Assembly: GCA_047626155.1 (NCBI GenBank)
Contig: JBLHRR010000090.1
Span: forward strand, 1-22,202
DNA from: CALGLS01 sp047626155
Lineage (GTDB): Bacteria > Bacteroidota > Bacteroidia > Chitinophagales > Saprospiraceae
Direction: 5' to 3'
Length of the DNA: 22,202 nt
Shown here: positions 9,301 to 15,649 of the stretch, piece after piece
How positions within the stretch are numbered: position 1 is the stretch's first letter
Layout of the letters: every line of letters starts with the position of its first letter
The notes under the pieces: generated by a model
Seen by the model: the letters and a program-made list of their open reading frames with translations, nothing else
The model's database searches: none
What the model was told of the DNA's origin: nothing
Program-made: the position numbers and the translations under genes

Positions 9301-11176
9301 AATCTCCGACTATTGCTTCTAAGCCTATTATGTAAGTTCCTTCGCTCAAATTAAAGGGAGGTGCAGTCGTCGGAGCAGGGGCACCATTTATGATCCAGAT
9401 CAAAGGTTGGTCTGCAACAGAAGCAGTAGCATCTACAGTTATTGGCATATTAGAACAACCAAAATTATCCATAATAAAACTAGCGACGGGGTCTTGTAAT
9501 ATTATTGTTAAAAAAGCTGAGCTAGGGCATAAAGTCGTATTGCCATTCGTCTCGAACATTACTTCGACCGTAGTTAAACCCAAGGCTACCATTTCGGAAA
9601 CGATGAAACTATCATTGACGATGCAGGCAGGGCAATCGGTGCTGAACCAGTTGTCGGGAGTGGGAGTGGCGGTGAGTTGGAAGTTGTTTGTCCAAGAGCA
9701 GATTAGGGAATCGTTGGCGGTGAAGCCTCCGTCTTCTACTGTTACATTGACAGACGCAGGGTCACCACAGCCAATAGGGGAAGGTGAATAAATTAAGGTC
9801 ACTATTTCTCCAGGACTGGGATTGTACCAAGTCGAGTCGCCAGTAGTATTTGTAATTAAGCTGTTAGAAGGAGACCACACTCCTCCTATAGGCGTTGCCT
9901 CCAGATAGAGCAAGTCTGCTCCGGGGCAAAGTGTGGTATCGTTTGGAGAATTAATAACCGCATCAATTGGAGGGGTTACTTCAAATTCGTCAGTGGTCGT
10001 TTGGTCGCCACATTCATTTTCTAGGAAGCATTCTACAGTGTAAAAACCAACATCTAATGTATCAGGCCAAATATTTATTATTTCTCCATTGATCGTATAG
10101 ATTGCATTTTCATTAAAAGGGTTAGGTTGGTAAATGAGGCTTTCGCAGACGTCGGGTTGATTTGGTGCTATTAATGGGGAGCCGCTTAAGACTTGAAAAG
10201 TTATAGTATCATAATCCGGAATTATGCAGGAGTTATCTACTGCTAGAATTATCTGAACAAACCCGGTATCTGTAAAGACGAGAGTTGGGTCTGGAATATC
10301 TGGCGTAATACCATTGTTATTTGGATAATCTGTCCAATTCGCATTGGGATAACCGTTTAAGCTCAACCATTCGTAGGTTGTTTCAAAATTGGAAAGGGAG
10401 TCTCCATTCATTGGGATTTCGATATCTGAGCCTGACGCATCTAAACAAATGAGGATGGGCTGAGGAGCGGTGAAGTCGATGTATCCGGGTTCGGGAATGG
10501 CGGTGGCTTCGGCGGGTTCTATGATGGTGACTGTTTCAGTAGAAACATCTGTACCACAAGGGTTTTCAACGGTAAGCGTTACCTCATATACACCTACATT
10601 CTCGTAGATGTGGCAATTTTCCAAGCCTGTCCCTGATGTTCCATCACCATAATCCCAGGAAACGATGGAAAGATCTTCTACGGGACAAGCATTTTCAAAA
10701 AAGCATGCTTCAGTACCTGCACAAATTACTGCTGGATTAATATTAAAAGAAGAAGTTGGTTGATTACAAAATGTCAGTAAGAAGGAACTATTTGGCGTTT
10801 CTCCATTTGAAAGGTAAGTCCTTAGAGTCACAAAGTACTCTTTCTTATAGAGACAGGTACCAAAGAAGTCGTCGAGTTGATAAGTATGAAACTGATCAGC
10901 AGGAGGAATAGGAATTCCAGGTACAACAGTTACTGGAGTACCGTCGCCCCAATCGATTGTAAAACTATCAATGGCGGCAGGCAACCCAGGAGTTACATCT
11001 ATTTCTACGCAAAGATCAAAATCATCTTGGGTTATACAAAACACCTGGTCTCCACAAGATTGAATGGTGGGGGGTGTTTGCGCATGGAGTGAATTTGTAC
11101 CTAGTAAAAAGAAAAATAAAATCTGTAAGATGCGGTATCCTGTATTTTTTGGAACCCCTTTTTGGAAGAATTGCAT
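6308..11176 (-). CDS. Giant PKD/SprB-repeat cell-surface adhesin with T9SS type B sorting domain
   Basis: 1622 residues. A signal peptide (1-33, ending LHAQ) is followed by PKD-like beta sandwiches. Anchors of the type W(D/E)FGDG...YxxxGxYxVxLT lie near residues 174, 757, 843, 920, 1002, 1082 and 1162, with a diverged N-terminal one near 76 (IDWGDG). Three SprB repeats follow at about 1222-1285, 1297-1358 and 1371-1442 (CFGEDTG...YxWSNG...LTAGSYTVSITDANSC). The last ~100 residues are a type B (CHU_C/gliding-type) sorting domain, from YIPNTFTPNGDGRNDLF to GTITLIR. Such domains send the protein through the T9SS, often to the cell surface in company with a PorP/SprF partner, encoded here 45 bp downstream. 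SprB is the mobile gliding adhesin of Flavobacterium, so adhesion or gliding is a reasonable inference; polysaccharide binding by the PKD domains is another. A short stretch near 9590-9760 has more C-ending codons than its surroundings. Confidence 0.93.
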   Translation of the reverse strand: MQFFQKGVPKNTGYRILQILFFFLLGTNSLHAQTPPTIQSCGDQVFCITQDDFDLCVEIDVTPGLPAAIDSFTIDWGDGTPVTVVPGIPIPPADQFHTYQLDDFFGTCLYKKEYFVTLRTYLSNGETPNSSFLLTFCNQPTSSFNINPAVICAGTEACFFENACPVEDLSIVSWDYGDGTSGTGLENCHIYENVGVYEVTLTVENPCGTDVSTETVTIIEPAEATAIPEPGYIDFTAPQPILICLDASGSDIEIPMNGDSLSNFETTYEWLSLNGYPNANWTDYPNNNGITPDIPDPTLVFTDTGFVQIILAVDNSCIIPDYDTITFQVLSGSPLIAPNQPDVCESLIYQPNPFNENAIYTINGEIINIWPDTLDVGFYTVECFLENECGDQTTTDEFEVTPPIDAVINSPNDTTLCPGADLLYLEATPIGGVWSPSNSLITNTTGDSTWYNPSPGEIVTLIYSPSPIGCGDPASVNVTVEDGGFTANDSLICSWTNNFQLTATPTPDNWFSTDCPACIVNDSFIVSEMVALGLTTVEVMFETNGNTTLCPSSAFLTIILQDPVASFIMDNFGCSNMPITVDATASVADQPLIWIINGAPAPTTAPPFNLSEGTYIIGLEAIVGDCSAYTEDTITVIDPPPALSFTATPLEGCADLEVTLTILETQVPGVAYNWFLDGVLFSSDYAPANITLGQGLTDTIYTISLGSANNCGGETASQEITVYPKPIVNFGTNLPEYCSGDTICFGNASHGNPSSYLWDFGNGITSTEETPSCIILFTDTIPTVYPVTLIGYNNCGSDTLTKFITINPTDVNAFFSTNQLTACVGEPICFESFSTFGAGVIFDFGDGTTTTNGAPCHAYSTPGTYEISLKVFGCGFDSIFTTVNIVPLPLVEIVLTTTTYCPDDLISISAAPSTILDYFWEFGNNSTDTTSNPQFSYDSPGTYFVKLTGISIDSCLSKDSIQIIVVEPPVAQFEVANDTLCQNEGILFNNNSTGIFTCSWEFGDGEISADCSPTYSYDSAGTYTVTLTITNNNNCKDVTTQQVVVAAQPEPDFTYTLNQSCTPVTASFINLSANAQSYDWTFGNGQTSTDTDPTTVYNQGGSYQVQLLATNEFCARTKDSTLVVYQTPEPIVTLSANEGCAPITINFGAQATGNPTLDYVWDFGDGTFSFEQNPNHSYLIPGDYEVKVLLTSQTAVLCKDSVIEEVTIFEPVLMVDAITHVLCFGEDTGVIDLDTISGTQPFEYIWSNGTVTQDPNNLTAGSYTVSITDANSCILLDTFEVTQPPEILASTLDSAIVTCYGGEDGSLCIGVMGGVADYEINWSNGLVGDCIENISAGDYEVQITDANNCLVDSTFVVYEKPVIAVLDSVADVTCFGEEDGQILLDTITGGFSNLYNTTLTGPVAYDGGTSFSNLLPGAYHLIVQDIEGCSFEKDYIIGEPDSLWMDIPIDSLYLDMGDSIQISMDHNAIQPQLTWTPRTKVFCWDCEDPWVTPFKTTIYQVTLKNQDNCEVNDEATVFVDPNRNYYIPNTFTPNGDGRNDLFRIRSLIPSIQQVTIFRVFDRWGELIFERENFRPQEENDEDAWNGTFRGKELPPDTFTFYIEIEYVDGERSPDKGTITLIR

Positions 11177-11231
11177 TGCTTTATTAAGTTTTGGTTGGTT
11201 TGAATTGCCTTTTTTCTATTTTGAATTCATT

Positions 11232-11282
11232 TAAATGCAATTTACAATAAAGCATTTTTGCACTATTGTAAAATAGCATTTA
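11232..11282. repeat. Long interrupted inverted repeat between two T9SS cargo genes
   Basis: Arms TAAATGC-AA-TTTACAATA (11232-11249) and TATTGTAAA-ATA-GCATTTA (11264-11282) pair over 16 bases with a small internal loop. A minor GCA/TGC stem lies in the centre. It starts about 38 bp past the stop at 11320 and ends 56 bp before the adhesin ATG at 11176. It may be an AT-rich terminator for the upstream gene, an operator for the adhesin, or an mRNA leader hairpin; the lack of G+C argues against a strong intrinsic terminator. Confidence 0.6.
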
Positions 11283-11319
11283 AATAAACTCTATTAAATT
11301 GATATTTTTCTAGCTTTAA

Positions 11320-12165
11320 TTAAATTTTTAAAAACTTCCCTAATACAATCCCTTCTTTTGTAAACACCTTTACCAACCATATTCCAGTTGACAAATCGCT
11401 TACATCTAAAGTCGAAACTTCGGAAGCGTCGTATACTATATTTCTAGTATATCTTTGGCCAACCATATTTATCAGGATTACTTCTTCTGCCGCTCCTGTG
11501 TTTTTTGGCCATTGAAGATAAAGTATATCTGTTGACGGGTTTGGGTAAACAAATATCGACTCACTAATCCCAAGAGGATTTATTCCAGAAGTACAATTTT
11601 CTTCTATAATATAAACTTCAGAAGAATCAGAGTTAGAACAACCATTGCCATCTATAAAAGCATATAAAATACTGTGAGTTCCTAGTCCCGCTTCTGATGG
11701 TTCAAAAATATTATCTACTATTTCTGTTCCAATATATTCACCCTTAATTGGTGTACCTCCAGTTAATTCAATATTTGTTTCGTCAATGCAGAATGTGTCT
11801 TTCGGTAAGACAAGGTTTACTTGTGGAAGCTGATTTACTACTACAGATTGACCTATTTGGTTGCTACAAGAGTAACTTGTAGCAGTATAGGTATAGGTGA
11901 TTTCATGTTGACCAACCTCTGCAACTGACGGGTTAAAGATTCCGAGTGAATCAACTCCCATTCCGCTGTATGCTCCCCCAAGAGGACTACCTCCACTCAA
12001 TTGAAATGGTATATCGTCAAGACAAAAATTCTGGTTTGGAATATCAAAATCTATTTGCGGCAATACTTGAATGCACACTTGGTAAAGATTTTCATTAAAA
12101 TTATTATTCCCATCATCCTGTAAATGCAAAGTGTAAACGCTTTGTGATTGATTATTTAATGTCAC
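11320..12165 (-). CDS. C-terminal part of a frameshifted PPC-domain T9SS cargo protein (type A sorting domain)
   Basis: This frame has no natural start: the first possible codon is a GTG at 12165 that overlaps the stop of the preceding frame by 4 bp, and no signal peptide is present. Residues 1-32 (SVYTLHLQDDG...YQVCIQV) are the second half of the PPC-like domain that begins in the upstream frame. Two similar Ig-like repeats follow at about 36-110 and 113-187 (FC.D...FQLSGGSPLGGAYSG, then FCIDETNIELTGGTPIKGEYIG). The last ~80 residues are a type A Por secretion tail (FVYPNPSTDILYLQW...LSTGIWLVKVFT..G...GKFLKI). It only makes sense fused to the upstream frame; the intact protein would be about 511 residues, exported and cleaved at the tail by the T9SS sortase. 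Confidence 0.8.
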   Translation of the reverse strand: MTLNNQSQSVYTLHLQDDGNNNFNENLYQVCIQVLPQIDFDIPNQNFCLDDIPFQLSGGSPLGGAYSGMGVDSLGIFNPSVAEVGQHEITYTYTATSYSCSNQIGQSVVVNQLPQVNLVLPKDTFCIDETNIELTGGTPIKGEYIGTEIVDNIFEPSEAGLGTHSILYAFIDGNGCSNSDSSEVYIIEENCTSGINPLGISESIFVYPNPSTDILYLQWPKNTGAAEEVILINMVGQRYTRNIVYDASEVSTLDVSDLSTGIWLVKVFTKEGIVLGKFLKI

Positions 12166-12854
12166 GTTTTAACCGGATTTCCACTATTTGCTTGGGCTAA
12201 TTCCATGTCGATACCGTTGGTCAATTCAATGCTCATATCAATATCTGATGGTATATTCTTTACATCAATATTGATGATAGTATTTGCAAGAGGAGCAGTA
12301 AATTGGAAATAATCTTGGTCGCCAAATTCATTTATTGCCGCAAAAAAAGTATCTATGCAAATTTGAGGTAACTGGAACGCATTTATAGCATCATCGTTGC
12401 AGTTATTCGTTTCATAAATATCTGTAGTGTCCAATATAACCCTGAAAGAATGGAGTTGGTCGCTAAAATTAGTCCCAAATGCTGGCGTATCCTTTAACCT
12501 TAAATAATGTGTTCCTACTGTACAGGTTTTTGCAATTAAAGTTGCTTCACTTGCAAAATTTGGAGTAGTAGTCATTTCAATTTCAGAAAAAAGATTATCA
12601 TCATCATAAAGGAAAATATCATAGTTAGAAAAAATATTCGCCACTTCTACTTTGATTACTCCTTCTGTTGGAACTTCAAACTTGAAATAATCTTCGTCAG
12701 AAGCAACTTGTATAGCAGATTGATATACTTCTTCAAATTCTATACATGTAGCAGCAGTAAAGTTCCCATTGGGTTCAAACTGATTTTGACCAATTAATAA
12801 ATTATTTGAATAAAAAAAAGAAAATATAAATAGAACCGTGTAATATTTTTTCAT
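12162..12854 (-). CDS. N-terminal part of a frameshifted PPC-domain T9SS cargo protein
   Basis: 230 residues from an ATG at 12854. A signal peptide (1-22, before QNQFEPNG) is followed by a bacterial pre-peptidase-C-like beta sandwich at about 33-142 (DEDYFKFEVPTEGVIKVEV...YDIFLYDDD...GTHYLRLKD). A second one starts at about 145 (DQDYFQFTAP...IDMSIELT) and breaks off at NSGNPVKT. Inserting one A in the AAAA run (TTTT at 12167-12170) turns the junction into VKNVTLNNQSQSVYTLHLQD, which restores a complete second PPC domain and joins the frame carrying the sorting tail. PPC domains are common non-catalytic accessory modules in secreted proteins; no enzyme domain is visible. As read, this product would be secreted to the periplasm but could not leave by the T9SS. 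Confidence 0.8.
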   Translation of the reverse strand: MKKYYTVLFIFSFFYSNNLLIGQNQFEPNGNFTAATCIEFEEVYQSAIQVASDEDYFKFEVPTEGVIKVEVANIFSNYDIFLYDDDNLFSEIEMTTTPNFASEATLIAKTCTVGTHYLRLKDTPAFGTNFSDQLHSFRVILDTTDIYETNNCNDDAINAFQLPQICIDTFFAAINEFGDQDYFQFTAPLANTIINIDVKNIPSDIDMSIELTNGIDMELAQANSGNPVKT

Positions 12855-12917
12855 GATTTTAGAATTTAGTATTTATGTTTTAATTACTGTACAATCTTCA
12901 GAATACTTTTCACTTAA

Positions 12918-12959
12918 GAAGAAATTAGATTATTCCTATCAGCTTCTTTCTAATTCTTC
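12918..12959. terminator. Weak hairpin after the LamG-like gene, possible terminator
   Basis: GAAGAAATTAG (12918-12928) and CTAATTCTTC (12950-12959) pair with one bulged base and a 21-base loop. The element lies about 40-80 bp past the stop at 12996 on the minus strand and before the next gene's ATG at 12854. There is no clean T tract, so the assignment is weak. Confidence 0.25.
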
Positions 12960-12995
12960 GATCATATCTTTTTATTTCTTTTTTCATTTTAATAA

Positions 12996-14570
12996 TCACC
13001 TAACCAAAGTAAAACTCCCCACCTCATTCGCAGACTTTTTTCCAAAATCGAACTCCACCATAAACACATACCCCCCCACCTCCATCTCCCGCCCACGATA
13101 AGTCCCATCCCAGCCCATACTTTCTTCATCTGCCAAAAAACCCTTCCGCTCAAAAAGCAATTGCCCCTGTCGATTAAAAATCCGAAAGCAATCTATTCTT
13201 TGAATGTCATTCCCCCCATAAACCGTGAAAAAATCATTAACCCCATCCCCATTCGGAGAAAAGGCATTCGGCATATACAAACCATCAGAGCGAATCGGCT
13301 CTGAGGTAGCCACCAACCAATCCACTTGCTGACAACTAGTAGAGTCGCAGCCGTCTACCGACGAGAGGGTCTGACAATAGGTACCGGGCTGTGTAACCGT
13401 TTCTCCAAAAATAACAATCGTATTTCCTGCGGGGACTGCAATGGTAGGAAAGAAAGTGGTATCGATCACTAGTAAAAATAAATTAAAAATAACAATACTA
13501 TCGCAATCGTAAAAGAAGCTGTCTACCCCACTCTCTTCTGGATTACAAGTAATTTGCTCGTATTCAAAAACAGGTACTTCTTCATATGTCGTCGTTATCA
13601 CAACAATACTATCACAGCCTGAACTGTTCAGCCATTCTTCTACTTTGACACCTACCAAATCGGGGTCACAGGTTGTTTCATTAATGTAAATATTATCAGT
13701 ACCTAGATACTCCGTAGTAATAATAACAAGACTATCACAGTCAGGTGTTTCGTAAACAATAGAATCTACTCCAACCTCATCAAGATCACAGGACCCTATG
13801 GTAAAAACGGTTTCTACCAAACAATTTTCAACCAGATCATTACAGATATTATCACAGCAAAGGGTAACCTCTGCCGGAGTCATGGCGAAATTAGAAAACC
13901 TTACATTCCGAACTAGGCCAGGTTGTGCTTCCGCAACAAGGACGGTCGGATCATCTTGAAAGAATATGATTTGATCTTCATCTGCCAGTAAGATTTCATT
14001 CACGCTATCGTCATATACTTTGAATAATGTACATCCCTTGTAAAATCGAACCATTCCATCACAGTCTCTTACGACGGTTAGTTTTTGCCAGTCGTTAACA
14101 TTGAATGAGTAGGGCTCAAACATGGGGTTATCATTGTTTCGCCAAACATCAAAAGTGGTTCCGAACAGAGGGTTAAACTCAAAGAACAACCCACTATCCT
14201 GACCTGGCTCAAAACCAAAAAAAAATACCCAGGGAGATTCAAACAGTGAAGGAAGTGCATCGTATTTGAACAGGAGTTCAATGGTGTATTCACAATCCAG
14301 AAAGCCATTTGAATTATCGAAAGCGAAACCAGCATTGTCAGCGAAATGATGAGCGGTCATGTCTCCACCGCCAGGACAGAAATTTGCGGGCTGAGGTACC
14401 GTTTGAAAATTTCCAGTTTGGCCGCTGTTATTGGCGAGTGGAATTAGGGCTGGCTCTCCAGCTTGTTCCGCATTAAAATCATTTTCTAATGAATAGGAAA
14501 TGGTTTGTTGAGCGATGGCACTTTGTAATAATAGGAGTATTGCTATTGTTAGGAGGTTATTGTATTTCAT
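12996..14570 (-). CDS. LamG/concanavalin-like secreted protein with T9SS type B sorting domain
   Basis: 524 residues. Signal peptide 1-20 (SAIAQ). Residues about 22-235 resemble a LamG/concanavalin-like jelly roll: YTIELLFKYDALP, then WQKLTVVRDCDGMVRFYKG and a closing NVRFSNFAMTPAEV. Residues about 240-370 hold Cys-containing units with the pattern C.(P/L)...GV......CDSIVI.T (CDSLVIITT, CDSIVVITT, CDSIVIFNL), a low-complexity linker type that I associate with Saprospiraceae surface proteins. The last 100 residues are a type B gliding-motility-type sorting domain (LYMPNAFSPNGDGVNDFF ... GSFTLVR), so it is expected to be displayed or released by the T9SS. It starts 36 bp after the cNMP/Schlafen gene and may be co-transcribed with it. 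A seven-G tract lies inside the sorting domain at 13071-13077. Ligand binding, probably to a carbohydrate, is inferred from the fold only. Confidence 0.9.
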   Translation of the reverse strand: MKYNNLLTIAILLLLQSAIAQQTISYSLENDFNAEQAGEPALIPLANNSGQTGNFQTVPQPANFCPGGGDMTAHHFADNAGFAFDNSNGFLDCEYTIELLFKYDALPSLFESPWVFFFGFEPGQDSGLFFEFNPLFGTTFDVWRNNDNPMFEPYSFNVNDWQKLTVVRDCDGMVRFYKGCTLFKVYDDSVNEILLADEDQIIFFQDDPTVLVAEAQPGLVRNVRFSNFAMTPAEVTLCCDNICNDLVENCLVETVFTIGSCDLDEVGVDSIVYETPDCDSLVIITTEYLGTDNIYINETTCDPDLVGVKVEEWLNSSGCDSIVVITTTYEEVPVFEYEQITCNPEESGVDSFFYDCDSIVIFNLFLLVIDTTFFPTIAVPAGNTIVIFGETVTQPGTYCQTLSSVDGCDSTSCQQVDWLVATSEPIRSDGLYMPNAFSPNGDGVNDFFTVYGGNDIQRIDCFRIFNRQGQLLFERKGFLADEESMGWDGTYRGREMEVGGYVFMVEFDFGKKSANEVGSFTLVR

Positions 14571-14606
14571 TGGTGAATTGCTTTATTAATTTTTCTGGTT
14601 TTCAGG

Positions 14607-15563
14607 CTATTTCTTAAATCTAAATCTTACATAGTTGATGACATCTTTTGCTCTCTTTATTTTTACATTTTCGGACCCCGTTCTCACTACAAAGTAGTCA
14701 TCGGTCTTAGTTTCTGTTCTCATTCCCTTTTTTGTCTTTTTCGATACATACGTTTTCTCTTTATAAAAAACAGGTGATTCAGCTGATTCACAATCTATTC
14801 TAAGAACCTGTTTATCGTCAATATCTACAATTGTAAAAGAAATGCTTCTGTCGATATGAAATCCAACCCGCTCTCGGGCTTCAGTGAAAATTCCCTTTTG
14901 AAAATCATCAATTTGTTTAAGTGTTGAATTTATTCCTATAATTTCACCGTTATCATCTCCAATACCACAAAGCACTGTTCCTCCATTTAAGTTCATAAAG
15001 GCAACTAAACTTCTGACTATTGATTTCTTTTGCCCCTTAGAAATAGACCCTTTAAATTCTACCGAATCGCTTTCTCCTTTAGAAATAATATTCCGGATGT
15101 CGTAGCGGATTTCCTGTTCAAAGTAAGAGACAATTTCTTTTGTTAATAATAAAACTATTTTTAAAGACAATGCTGTTGGAAAAAGATTTGAATCAAAAAA
15201 CACCTCTTTATCAAAGGCCATTAAAATCGAGTCCTCAATAGCGCGAACAGTACCAGACCTTTCGGTATCTCCTAAAAACCCAACTTCCCCAAATACATGC
15301 CCACTTTGATATTCCTTCGTACGCTTATTCTTCAAGCGCAATAACAGCTTCCCTTCGAGGACAATATAAAATATCCGACCATTGTCATTAAACTCAGACA
15401 TGGCTTTTCCTTTTCTAAAAACAGCTTGTCCTTTCTTAAAAAATTCAACTCTTCCAATCCCTCCAAGCTCAGTCAGTTCATCAATATCTAAGGTGCTGAG
15501 TATTTTACATTTTAGTAACTTAGGAATAGGATCGTATTCGAAATCGGTAATAGGGCTTATCAT
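14607..15563 (-). CDS. Cyclic-nucleotide-binding domain fused to a Schlafen/AlbA_2 domain
   Basis: 318 residues from the ATG at 15563. The frame extends to a TTG at 15587, but the ATG eight codons later is the better start. Using numbering from that TTG, residues about 28-135 are a CRP/EPAC-type cyclic-nucleotide-binding fold: FKKGQAVFRKG, then IFYIVLEGKLLLRLK, then a phosphate-binding cassette FGEVGFLGDTERSGTVRA with Glu101 and Arg110. A linker helix follows. Residues about 170-305 form an AlbA_2/Schlafen-type domain: ESDSVEFKG with E172, E177 and K179, then AFMNLNGGTVLCGIGDDNGEIIGI, and a late YFVVRTGS strand. No signal peptide or membrane segment, so it is cytoplasmic. In known Schlafen-fold RNases an ExxxExK-like triad is catalytic, and the spacing here fits. 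The simplest reading is a nuclease or nucleic-acid-binding domain gated by a cyclic nucleotide; no nucleotide cyclase gene is visible nearby. Neighbours encode envelope proteins. Confidence 0.85.
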   Translation of the reverse strand: MISPITDFEYDPIPKLLKCKILSTLDIDELTELGGIGRVEFFKKGQAVFRKGKAMSEFNDNGRIFYIVLEGKLLLRLKNKRTKEYQSGHVFGEVGFLGDTERSGTVRAIEDSILMAFDKEVFFDSNLFPTALSLKIVLLLTKEIVSYFEQEIRYDIRNIISKGESDSVEFKGSISKGQKKSIVRSLVAFMNLNGGTVLCGIGDDNGEIIGINSTLKQIDDFQKGIFTEARERVGFHIDRSISFTIVDIDDKQVLRIDCESAESPVFYKEKTYVSKKTKKGMRTETKTDDYFVVRTGSENVKIKRAKDVINYVRFRFKK

Positions 15564-15649
15564 AATTGTATATTTTATTTGGTTCAATTATTTTTACTTA
15601 CACCTCTTAGTTCCATCTTTTTTTATTAGGTACTCATTTTTTATTTATT

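Noticed and set aside
9390..9791. Plus-strand 133-codon frame inside the adhesin
   Set aside because: Antisense to a well supported PKD-repeat region; its composition follows from the complementary codons.
12162..12170. Programmed -1 frameshift
   Set aside because: No X-XXY-YYZ heptamer lies in the zero frame and no downstream pseudoknot is apparent; a lost base explains the split more simply.
14607..15563. A CBASS-type or other known cyclic-nucleotide defence operon
   Set aside because: No cyclase, ancillary gene or other defence gene is visible on either side, so only a stand-alone fusion can be supported.
15588..15649. Extended TTG start of the cNMP/Schlafen gene at 15587
   Set aside because: The ATG at 15563 is only eight codons downstream, is a standard start and loses no conserved residue.
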